From positions 1 through 20,279 of the forward strand of contig JAATGK010000338.1 of NCBI GenBank assembly GCA_015654715.1: a stretch of 20,279 nucleotides of DNA, read 5' to 3'. The DNA comes from Alphaproteobacteria bacterium (GTDB taxonomy: Bacteria > Pseudomonadota > Alphaproteobacteria > Micropepsales > Micropepsaceae). Under the pieces are notes generated by a model. That model had not been told where the DNA came from. It ran no database searches and was given only the letters and a program-made list of their open reading frames with translations. Positions 13,801 through 20,279 of this stretch are shown piece by piece. Each line of letters starts with the position of its first letter. The first letter of the stretch is position 1. The position numbers and the translations under genes were made by a program.

Positions 13801-14259
13801 ATGCGCAAGCTTCTTCTTCTACCGGTTCTGTTGGCAGCGGCTTTGGCCGTTCCCGGGCCTGCCGCCTTTGCGGCGGATGGCGCCGCCGCGGCCGACAAGA
13901 ACAAAAAAGATAAAAAGGACGCGGTCCACAGAATCACGCAGTCCGAAAGCTATCTGATGGTGGACCCGCTTTATGCCACCGTCGTCGATGGCAGCCATCC
14001 GCTCGGACTTTTGATGATCGGCATCGGCCTCGATGTGCCGGATGCGGATCTGCGCGACAAGATCGAACGCGACATGCCGCAACTCAGAGACGGGTACGTT
14101 CGCAGTTTGACGGCTTACGCCGCCACCAGTGTGCGCTCCTGGCGCCCGCCCGATGTGGCGGCGATTGCCGACCGCTTGCAGAGTGTGACCGATCGCGTTC
14201 TGGGAAAGAAGGGCGCGCGGGTTCTGTTGGCGCAAGTGGCGATCCGGCTGAACAAGTAA
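13801..14259 (+). CDS. FliL-like secreted or membrane-anchored protein
   Basis: This 152-residue protein begins with a signal peptide or anchor (MRKLLLLPVLLAAALAVPG, with PAAFAADG as a possible cleavage site). A Lys/Asp-rich linker (DKNKKDKKDA) follows, then a periplasmic domain. That domain (YLMVDPLYATVVDG, LLMIGIGLDVPDADLRDKIERDMPQLRDGYVRSL, then ADRLQSVTDRVLGKKGARVLLAQVAIRLNK) has the order of a FliL C-terminal domain: strand, long helix, strand. FliL supports the flagellar stator, but no flagellar gene is near and this one may be a non-flagellar relative. No clear ribosome site precedes the ATG. The likeness is moderate; hypothetical secreted protein is the safe alternative. Confidence 0.7.
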   Translation: MRKLLLLPVLLAAALAVPGPAAFAADGAAAADKNKKDKKDAVHRITQSESYLMVDPLYATVVDGSHPLGLLMIGIGLDVPDADLRDKIERDMPQLRDGYVRSLTAYAATSVRSWRPPDVAAIADRLQSVTDRVLGKKGARVLLAQVAIRLNK

Positions 14260-14372
14260 TTTCGGCGAAAATAGTCGGAGATTCGAGCCGGTTACTGGAT
14301 CGACGGCGACGTGTAATGGCATAATGCCCGCCGTCATAGAACGACAGTGACCCCACAACTCGCGGAAGACCG

Positions 14373-15794
14373 ATGACACGCCTGACACCTTGGTTGTGCG
14401 CCGCATTGAGCGGCCTTTTGATGTTCTTCTCGATGGGCGTTGCCGGAACGGTCTCGCCGGGACCGGGCGTCTTGTGGATCGTAGCGTTGTTGGCGCCGGT
14501 GCCGGCGTTGTGGTTCGCCTTCCGGGCCGAACACGGCTGGGCTGCGTTCCTCGTCGCCTTCGCAGCCACCGCAATCGGCGACGCCAACCTTCTTGCGGCT
14601 TATGCCGGAAGGATGCCCCCGCTCCTGCTGGCACTGGCGATCGGCTTGCCCGCCTTGACCTTCGCGCTGTCGGCGACCGCCGCCCGTTTCATCAGGCTGC
14701 GCGTCACGCCGATCACCGCGGTGATCGCCTTTGCCTTCTTCTGGACCGGCTTCGATTATCTGCTGTCGCTCGGCGGCCAAGGCACGGCGACCTCGCCCGC
14801 TTATGCCCAAGTCGGCATGCCGTGGATGATCCAAGGCGCCGCGCTGTTCGGCGTCTGGGCGATCACCTTCGTTATGGCCTTGTTCGCCGCCGCTTTGGCG
14901 ATGGCGGCCGCCACGCGTCAGCGCCTGTTCGCCGTTCTCGCCGGTGGTATTTTGGTGCTCAATCTCGGTTACGGCGCCTATCGCATCGCTGCCGCACCCG
15001 CGAACCCGATGGTTGCGGTCGGTCTCGCCGCCAATGACGATCTGGTGGCGCTCCGCTTCAAGGAAGACGAAACCAGCGCCCTCAAGGTCGTGAAAGCCTA
15101 TGCCGATACGGGGCGGTCCTTGGCACAGCAGCAGGCGACACTGATCGTCTTTCCCGAACGCACTGCCGTGCTGAAGCCGGAATGGCGCGATGCGGCGAAT
15201 GCGGAACTGGAGACAGTAGCCCATGTCGGCCACGCCGCCGTGGTCATGGGCTTCGACGACCGCCAAAAGCCGCGCCACAATGCGGCACTTTATTACTTTG
15301 CCAACGGTGCGGCGCCGCAGAGCTATTTCAAGCGCCATCTGATCCCCGGGCTGGAGAGCGTATTCAAGCCCGGCGACAAGAGCTTCATGACCGGCGATTA
15401 CACCGGCGTCGCCGTCTGCAAGGACATGGATTTCCCCGCCACGCTGCGCGAATATTCGCTGTTGCAGCCGACGATTTACGCGGTGCCGGCCTGGGATTTC
15501 GGTGCGGACGGTGCCTGGCACGCCCGGCTCGCCATCCTGCGCGGGGTGGAGAACGGTTTCGCCGTGGCGCGCGCCGCCAACAACGGCCTGCTCAGCGTCA
15601 GCGACGCTTACGGCCGGGTGATTGCGGCCAAACCCACTGCGGGCGGCGGCATGGTCACGCTCCGGGCCGAGGTGGCGCGCGGGCCGGGCCGGGCGCTTTA
15701 TGCCCAAACCGGCGACGGGCTCGGCCAGATCGCGCTGGCGATGAGTTTGGTGCTGCTCGGCGTGGCGGTGGCGGCGGCCAAGCGCCCGGAGTAA
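14373..15794 (+). CDS. Apolipoprotein N-acyltransferase-like membrane protein (nitrilase domain)
   Basis: This 473-residue protein has about six N-terminal membrane segments (residues 10-200), a nitrilase-fold domain (about 212-440) and a last hydrophobic helix (452-468), the architecture of Lnt, which adds the third acyl chain to lipoproteins in the periplasm. The catalytic triad is visible: Glu262 (IVFPERTAV), Lys320 (YFKRHLIPG) and Cys349 (VAVCKDMDFP). The residues after the Cys are Lys-Asp, where canonical Lnt has Tyr-Glu (ICYE), and the WPE of Lnt is FPE, so this is a divergent member. GGAAG lies 5 nt before the ATG. znuC follows after 9 bp, so the genes are co-transcribed. It may be a true Lnt or a paralogue with another acyl acceptor. 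Confidence 0.82.
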   Translation: MTRLTPWLCAALSGLLMFFSMGVAGTVSPGPGVLWIVALLAPVPALWFAFRAEHGWAAFLVAFAATAIGDANLLAAYAGRMPPLLLALAIGLPALTFALSATAARFIRLRVTPITAVIAFAFFWTGFDYLLSLGGQGTATSPAYAQVGMPWMIQGAALFGVWAITFVMALFAAALAMAAATRQRLFAVLAGGILVLNLGYGAYRIAAAPANPMVAVGLAANDDLVALRFKEDETSALKVVKAYADTGRSLAQQQATLIVFPERTAVLKPEWRDAANAELETVAHVGHAAVVMGFDDRQKPRHNAALYYFANGAAPQSYFKRHLIPGLESVFKPGDKSFMTGDYTGVAVCKDMDFPATLREYSLLQPTIYAVPAWDFGADGAWHARLAILRGVENGFAVARAANNGLLSVSDAYGRVIAAKPTAGGGMVTLRAEVARGPGRALYAQTGDGLGQIALAMSLVLLGVAVAAAKRPE

Positions 15795-15803
15795 GAAACG
15801 CTC

Positions 15804-16526
15804 ATGACCGAGCCCTTGATCGCCGCCCGTCACCTGACGTTCGCGGCCGGACGCCTGACGATCTTGAACGATGTCTCGCTGGCAATTCACCCGCGCGAGA
15901 TCGTCACCCTGATCGGCCCCAATGGGTCGGGCAAGACGACATTGCTGAAGGCGCTGCTTGGGCTGGTGCGCGTCAAAGGCGAAATCAGCCGCCGGCCAGG
16001 CCTTAAGGTCGGGTACGTGCCGCAGCAGTTCACGCCCGATCCGAGCCTGCCGATGACGGCGAACCGTTTTCTCGATTTGTTTGCCGAGCGTAATGCCGGC
16101 CGGGCCGCGCTTGCCCGCGTCGGCATTACCGAAGCCGGCGACCGCCAGCTCAGCGCCCTGTCCGGCGGGGAAATCGCCCGCGTACTGCTAGCGCGCGCTG
16201 TTGCCGGAAAACCCGACCTGCTGGTGCTCGACGAACCGCTCGCCGGTGTCGATGTCTCAGGCGAGGCGGCACTTTATCATCTCATTGCCGAACTGCGCGA
16301 CGAACTCGGCTGTGGCATCCTTTTGGTCAGCCATGACCTGCATGTGGTGATGAGCAAGGCCGATCACGTTATCTGCCTCAACCATCACATCTGTTGCGAG
16401 GGTGAGGCCCATGACGTGGCGCGCGATCCGGCGTTCGTCGCCTTGTTCGGTACCCGTGGCGAGTTGGCGCTTTATCCTCATCACCATGACCACGCCCATA
16501 CGCTGGGCGGCGAACCCCTCGCATGA
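15804..16526 (+). CDS. znuC: Zinc ABC transporter ATP-binding protein
   Basis: This 240-residue ABC ATPase is of the metal-importer type. Motifs are Walker A GPNGSGKTT (38-46), Q-loop YVPQQF (71-76), signature LSGGE (119-123), Walker B LLVLDEP (139-145) and the switch His177 (VSHDLH). Family-typical text includes HVICLNHHICCEG. A His-rich tail, YPHHHDHAHT (224-233), fits a role with zinc. It begins 9 bp after the Lnt-like gene, and its stop overlaps the znuB start (ATGA). The substrate-binding protein ZnuA and the regulator Zur are not in the window. Manganese import is a less likely alternative. Confidence 0.93.
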   Translation: MTEPLIAARHLTFAAGRLTILNDVSLAIHPREIVTLIGPNGSGKTTLLKALLGLVRVKGEISRRPGLKVGYVPQQFTPDPSLPMTANRFLDLFAERNAGRAALARVGITEAGDRQLSALSGGEIARVLLARAVAGKPDLLVLDEPLAGVDVSGEAALYHLIAELRDELGCGILLVSHDLHVVMSKADHVICLNHHICCEGEAHDVARDPAFVALFGTRGELALYPHHHDHAHTLGGEPLA

Positions 16527-17317
16527 TCATTGACGATTTCCTGTGGCGCGCCGGCCTCGGCGCCGGACTCCTGGCGGCTGCTTGCGGTCCGATCGGCTGC
16601 TTCATTTTGTGGCGGCGGATGGCTTATGTCGGCGAGTCGGTGGCGCATATGGGCCTGCTCGGTGCCGCCCTCGGCCTTCTGATCGGCGTCAATGCGCTGG
16701 TCGGCACGACGGCACTGGCGATTGCGGCAGCGCTCATCATGGCGCGCGCCGCCGATCGCACCATTCCGGCCGGGACCTTTGTCGGGATCATCGGCCATAT
16801 GGGTCTGGCGCTCGGTTTCATCGTGTTGTCGCTGATGGAAACGGTGCGTACCGATCTGCTCGGCTATCTGTTCGGCGACGTGCTGGCCCTTTCCAACAGC
16901 GACCTGATCGCTATCACTGCGGTCGGCATCGCGGTCCTTGGCGCCACCGCCTTGATCTGGAAGCCGCTTTTACGCAGCGCAGCCGGAGGACCGATCGCCG
17001 CTGCCGAAGGCCGCGCCAGCTCGCTCGCCCAGACCGGCTTTCTGATCCTTACTGCGGTGCTGGTGGCGTTTGGCTTGAAAGTGGTGGGCGCCCTTTTGAT
17101 TGTCGCCCTGCTGATCATCCCGCCGGCCGCGGCCCGGCCTTTGGCCAAGACGCCGGAAGCGATGGCGCTATGGGCGGCGATTTTGGGCGCGGTGTCGGCG
17201 CCGCTGGGACTTGCCGCCTCGCTCACCTTCGATGCCCCGGCCGGACCTTGCATTGTCTTGGCGGCCGGCGGGCTGTTCGCTTTGTCGATGGCATACAGCG
17301 TGATCGCCAAACGCTAG
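16523..17317 (+). CDS. znuB: Zinc ABC transporter permease
   Basis: This 264-residue integral membrane permease of the ABC-3 family forms the channel for the ZnuC ATPase. The start MIIDDFLWRAGLGAGLLAAACGPIGCFILWRRMAYVGESVAHMGLLG is typical of the family, as are the segments RTDLLGYLFGDVL and VKVVGALLIVALLIIPPAAARPL (written here with the family residues; the gene reads LKVVGALLIVALL). About eight hydrophobic segments span the protein. Its ATG overlaps the znuC stop by 4 bp. The next gene starts 97 bp downstream, with a GC-rich hairpin between. Confidence 0.93.
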   Translation: MIIDDFLWRAGLGAGLLAAACGPIGCFILWRRMAYVGESVAHMGLLGAALGLLIGVNALVGTTALAIAAALIMARAADRTIPAGTFVGIIGHMGLALGFIVLSLMETVRTDLLGYLFGDVLALSNSDLIAITAVGIAVLGATALIWKPLLRSAAGGPIAAAEGRASSLAQTGFLILTAVLVAFGLKVVGALLIVALLIIPPAAARPLAKTPEAMALWAAILGAVSAPLGLAASLTFDAPAGPCIVLAAGGLFALSMAYSVIAKR

Positions 17318-17376
17318 CTGACGGTTGCGATTTCCTCTTCCGCTTGCTGCAAAAAAGCGCGATAAATCAATCTCAT

Positions 17377-17405
17377 CGGCGCCTGATCGGCGTTTGGGGG
17401 CGCCG
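17377..17405 (+). terminator. Hairpin between znuB and the cyclase-like gene
   Basis: CGGCGCC (17377-17383) pairs with GGCGCCG (17399-17405) around a 15-nt loop. There is no T-run. The right arm touches the GGGGGA ribosome site (17405-17410) of the next gene, so it may act as a leader structure affecting translation more than as a terminator. Confidence 0.35.
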
Positions 17406-17414
17406 GGGGATGGG

Positions 17415-19646
17415 ATGACTTTTCGCGATCGACCGTTTGCCGTGTGGGGTCTTCCGCTGGTCACATTGGTGCTGGCGCTGTTGCTGCTTGGCACCGACGC
17501 TGGCGGGGTCGCGACCCGGCTGCGGGGAACGTTGTTCGATTTCCTCGCGGTGGCCTATCCGCGGACCTATCAAGACACCCGCGCCACCGGCCATCCCGTC
17601 CGGGTACTGGAAGCTGATCCCGCCGCGATCGCGCGTTTCGGCGCTTGGCCCTGGCCGCACGCGACGTTGGCAGGGATTGTCGGCGCCCTCAAACAGCACG
17701 ATGCTGCCGTGGTGGTGTTTGCCGGCACCATCGACCGCCCCGATCCCGCCTCGGCCAAGAACCTGGCCGCGCTGGTCCCGGCCGGCCCCACTTATGATAC
17801 GGCTCGCCAGGCGCTCGAACATCTGCCCTCGCCCGATACCGCCCTTACGGCCGCCTTCGCCGGGGTCAAGTCGGTGACAGGCTTCACGCTCGACGGGCCC
17901 GAGCCTGCCAGCGACGTGGGGTTCAAATCGCAGGTCGTCTGGAGCGGCAGCCGCAATCCTTTTGACCGGGTGCCGAGCGCGCGCCAGGTTTCGGGTTCGA
18001 TCGACGCCGTCCAGAAGGCCAGCGCCGGGATGGGCGCGCTCAATCTGGCGATCGAAGCCGATGGCCGGGTACGGCGGATGCCGCTGGTGTATCGCTTCGG
18101 CGATAAGGCGGTGCCAACCCTTGAGGCCGAAGTCCTCCGCCTGATCGAAAATAAGCCCGCGCTGGTCCTGAAGAGCGACGACGGCCAAAGCGGATTGTTC
18201 GGCGGCCCGCCCGGCGTGGTCGCGGTGGAAACCGGCGCCGGCCCGCTCGCCACCTCGCCCGACGGCGCCGTCTGGATGAGCTTTTCCGGCGCTAACCCGA
18301 ACCGCATGATCGCCGCCGCCGCGCTGCTGGACGGCACCCTCGCCCCCGACGCCGTGCGCGATGCCATCGTCTATATCGGTGCCCCCGATACGCTGGTCCA
18401 GACGCCCTTCGGCCCGCGCCCGGTCGCCGAAGTCCATGCCGAAGCGGCCGAAGACCTTTTGCTCGGTACCGTGCTGCGCCGTCCGCCGATGGCGGAGCAG
18501 GCCGAGCTTCTGTGCCTGGCCTTGTTCGGCATCGGCTGCTCGCTGGTGATCTATCGCTTTGGCGTACGGGCGGCGGCCGGGTTCGTGCTCGGCGTCACCG
18601 GCATCGTCGGCTACGTCGCCTGGCGGCTTTACACTGGCAATCACGTCCTGTTCGACGCCCTCGGCCTCGCGGCGGGGCTATGGACCATCTGGGCGACCGG
18701 TGCGGTGGCGCGATCTGTCGAAATCCTCTGGGTGCGCTCGGCGTTGAAGCGCGCTTTCACCGATGTCTTGCCGCCGCGCGTGATCGACGTGATCGCCCGC
18801 CGCGCCGAGCCGATGAAGCTGGAAGGCGAAAGCCGTACCGTCACGTATCTCGCCTGTGGCGTGCGCGGCTTTGCCGAGCTGGCGTCCTCGTTTCGCGGTG
18901 ATCCGGCCGCCTTTACCCGGCTGATCCAGCGGGTGCTCGATCCGATGATGAGCGAAGCGCTGACCCATGGCGGGGCGATCGACAAGCTGACCGCCAACGG
19001 CTTTACCGCGTTTTGGAATGCACCGCTCGACGACCCCGAACATGCGGTGCACGCCTGCGAGGCGGCGATGGGCATGATGGAAGCCATCGCCAAGACCAAC
19101 GAGATCATCACCCACGAGCGGCGCATCGACGGCGTCGCCTTCAATCCGGTCGAGATCGGCGTCGGCCTTTCGAGCGGCCCGGCGATCGCCGGCGGCTTCA
19201 AGGTGCATGGCCGCACCACCTATTCGGTCAACGGCGACTGCGCCGTGGTGGCCGCCAAGGTGCAGGAGCTTTCGGCACAGTATGGCCCCGCGATAGTGGT
19301 CAGCGAAGACACCCGCAAGGCGGCCGAGCGCGGCTTTGCCTTCCTCGAAGTCGATTATATTGCGGTGGAAAACCACGACGGCCCGGTCAAACTCTATGCC
19401 ATGCTGGGCAATCCGGTGATGCGCGCCAGCCCCAAATTCCGCGCGCTGGCCACCTTCCACGACCACATCTTCCAGTCGATGCGCGACCAGGAGTGGCATA
19501 AGGCCCGCGCCTTGATCGCCCAATGCCGCACGCTGTCGGGCGCCAGCCAGAAGCTTTACGATATGCACCTCAACCGGATCGCTTACTTCGAAGACAACCC
19601 GCCCGGCGCGGACTGGGACGGCGCTTTCCGGTCGATATTGCAATAA
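17415..19646 (+). CDS. CHASE2-domain protein with a degenerate class III cyclase domain
   Basis: This 743-residue protein has an N-terminal membrane helix (10-30), a periplasmic CHASE2 sensor domain (about 35-355), three membrane helices (about 362-435) and a cytoplasmic domain (about 470-670) homologous to adenylate/guanylate cyclases, followed by a helical tail. The cyclase domain is clear in outline (VTYLACGVRGFAEL, IDKLTANGFTAFWNAPLDDPEHA, VEIGVGLSSGPAIAGG). However, the two metal-binding Asp positions are Gly482 and Asn528, and the transition-state Asn/Arg positions are Val611 and Lys615. It is therefore probably inactive as a cyclase and may act as a sensor or by protein contacts. I chose the ATG at 17415 (GGGGGA before it); a TTG at 17325 would add 30 unconserved residues. 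It lies 97 bp after znuB. Confidence 0.9.
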   Translation: MTFRDRPFAVWGLPLVTLVLALLLLGTDAGGVATRLRGTLFDFLAVAYPRTYQDTRATGHPVRVLEADPAAIARFGAWPWPHATLAGIVGALKQHDAAVVVFAGTIDRPDPASAKNLAALVPAGPTYDTARQALEHLPSPDTALTAAFAGVKSVTGFTLDGPEPASDVGFKSQVVWSGSRNPFDRVPSARQVSGSIDAVQKASAGMGALNLAIEADGRVRRMPLVYRFGDKAVPTLEAEVLRLIENKPALVLKSDDGQSGLFGGPPGVVAVETGAGPLATSPDGAVWMSFSGANPNRMIAAAALLDGTLAPDAVRDAIVYIGAPDTLVQTPFGPRPVAEVHAEAAEDLLLGTVLRRPPMAEQAELLCLALFGIGCSLVIYRFGVRAAAGFVLGVTGIVGYVAWRLYTGNHVLFDALGLAAGLWTIWATGAVARSVEILWVRSALKRAFTDVLPPRVIDVIARRAEPMKLEGESRTVTYLACGVRGFAELASSFRGDPAAFTRLIQRVLDPMMSEALTHGGAIDKLTANGFTAFWNAPLDDPEHAVHACEAAMGMMEAIAKTNEIITHERRIDGVAFNPVEIGVGLSSGPAIAGGFKVHGRTTYSVNGDCAVVAAKVQELSAQYGPAIVVSEDTRKAAERGFAFLEVDYIAVENHDGPVKLYAMLGNPVMRASPKFRALATFHDHIFQSMRDQEWHKARALIAQCRTLSGASQKLYDMHLNRIAYFEDNPPGADWDGAFRSILQ

Positions 19647-19677
19647 ACAAAATCTGTTTGAGGGTTAGCGGGCTTGA

Positions 19678-19706
19678 TTGCGGCGCCGAAGGCTATCCGC
19701 TATAGC
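19678..19706 (+). promoter_or_regulatory. Candidate promoter of tRNA-Arg
   Basis: TTGCGG (19678-19683) and TATAGC (19701-19706) are 17 bp apart and would start transcription about 8 nt before the mature tRNA. Both elements match only in part (TTG and TATA). Confidence 0.45.
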
Positions 19707-19720
19707 TGCCGCCCGGCGCT

Positions 19721-19797
19721 GCACCCGTAGCTCAGCTGGATAGAGTACTGCCCTCCGAAGGCAGGGGTCGTGAGTTCGAATCTCGCCGGGTGCACCA
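19721..19797 (+). tRNA. tRNA-Arg(CCG)
   Basis: This 77-nt tRNA has acceptor GCACCCG/CGGGTGC, D-arm AGCTCAGCTGGATAGAGT, anticodon stem CTGCC/GGCAG with loop CTCCGAA (anticodon CCG, reading CGG), T-arm with GTTCGAATC, and an encoded CCA. A20 in the D-loop, an arginine identity base, appears to be present. Confidence 0.97.
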
Positions 19798-19818
19798 GAT
19801 TTCCAATTGTCGGTGTGC

Positions 19819-19841
19819 ATGCAAAGTGACTCACTTTGCAT
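19819..19841. repeat. 23-bp perfect palindrome after tRNA-Arg
   Basis: Arms ATGCAAAGTGA (19819-19829) and TCACTTTGCAT (19831-19841) are exact reverse complements around one central C. It lies 22 bp after the tRNA and has no T-run, so it is not an ordinary terminator. The core TGACTCA (19827-19833) recurs at 19847-19853, in both cases preceded by GCAA. It may be an operator or a recombination-related site. Between here and the small gene at 20003 I see no other gene, only a 10-bp direct repeat TAATGCGCCG (19988-19997 and 20004-20013). Confidence 0.6.
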
Positions 19842-20002
19842 AGCAATGACTCAACTCGGGGCGCATGTGAAAAATCCTCCGGCTGCCTGAGCGAAGCAAC
19901 CCGCCAACGATACGTCCGTGTAGTTGGAGCCGGGGGGCACTCAGCCTTATGCCTAGATTTCTTGGAAAGCCGGCTCAGAACTGCGCCTAATGCGCCGAGA
20001 TC

Positions 20003-20221
20003 TTAATGCGCCGTCGTATTCCGCAGAGCGGGCTCTTTTCCAGCCAACCGCAGCTTTTTCAGCAGATTTTCGGCCTCCGCCCGTGAAACCGACTTTTCGG
20101 GGTGATCGGCCAAAAATCCCTGTAGACCGGAGATGACAAGCGCTAGACGCGCAGGTTCGCGCCAAGCGTCCACATTCCAAGACAGCCTACGTGCGGCGAC
20201 GAGCCGGTAGTCATCTTCCAT
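20003..20221 (-). CDS. Small hypothetical protein
   Basis: This 72-residue open frame begins MEDDYRLVAARRLSWNVDAW and continues with a likely helical segment (ARLALVISGLQGFLADHPEK) and a charged helix (SRAEAENLLKKLRLAGK). AAGGA lies about 10 nt before the ATG, behind an AT-rich stretch (TATATTATA). The composition looks protein-like and third positions are mostly G or C, as in the neighbours. I do not recognise a family. It is alone on its strand at the window edge, so its operon context is unseen. Confidence 0.5.
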   Translation of the reverse strand: MEDDYRLVAARRLSWNVDAWREPARLALVISGLQGFLADHPEKSVSRAEAENLLKKLRLAGKEPALRNTTAH

Positions 20222-20279
20222 TATAATATAGTCCTTTGTGAGTTTTCCTCGTCGCGCCTCTAGGCGTCCTTCCCGCGCG

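Noticed and set aside
14334..15890. A 518-codon minus-strand open frame opposite the Lnt-like gene
   Set aside because: The sense strand has a clear nitrilase triad and membrane segments; the opposite frame is Gly/Arg/Gln/His-rich noise.
19798..20279. An integrative element with attachment site at tRNA-Arg
   Set aside because: No integrase and no second copy of the tRNA 3' end are visible within the 480 bp available.
1..20279. CRISPR arrays or tandem repeat arrays
   Set aside because: No regularly spaced repeats of suitable length were seen on reading the window.

Overview
This window looks like a chromosomal segment of a GC-rich alphaproteobacterium. The evidence is a RegB/RegA-type redox two-component pair, an MmcB-family DNA repair gene preceded by an alphaproteobacterial LexA box (GTTC-N7-GTTC), an HslV with a short propeptide, a large TonB-dependent receptor, and a yggT-DUF167-folD block. 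The lineage within the class cannot be fixed from the sequence; a free-living soil or freshwater organism would fit.

Layout. Positions 1-435 (minus) hold the first 145 codons of metK, cut by the window edge, with an inverted CATATGC repeat upstream. Positions 618-3200 (minus) hold hslV, then a VapB/VapC toxin-antitoxin pair, then hslU: the two halves of the HslVU protease are separated by a toxin-antitoxin module in the same orientation. Diverging from hslV is an acid-ceramidase/NAAA-like Ntn hydrolase (3233-4252), followed by hisB and the SOS-regulated mmcB. Convergent with these come regA and regB (5507-7509, minus). Next on the minus strand are folD, a DUF167 gene and yggT, which overlap one another (7749-9248). 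A 970-residue TonB-dependent receptor with its own terminator fills 9463-12430.

Positions 12431-13557 hold no convincing intact gene; I see a candidate operator and a possible transposase remnant there. Then come tRNA-Ala(CGC), a secreted or membrane-anchored FliL-like protein, and a tight plus-strand run: an Lnt-like acyltransferase/nitrilase protein, znuC, znuB, then a CHASE2-cyclase protein. The window ends with tRNA-Arg(CCG), a 23-bp perfect palindrome, and one small hypothetical gene on the minus strand.

How the genes relate. hslVU and vapBC link to protein quality control and stress. mmcB belongs to the SOS response. regBA senses the redox state of the respiratory chain. znuCB is the ATPase and permease of a zinc importer whose binding protein is not here. 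The least ordinary points are the vapBC insertion inside hslVU, the apparently leaderless LexA-controlled mmcB, the cyclase-like protein lacking all recognisable catalytic residues, and the Lnt-like protein with an altered active-site motif beside zinc transport genes. All functional calls rest on reading motifs by eye; no database search was run.
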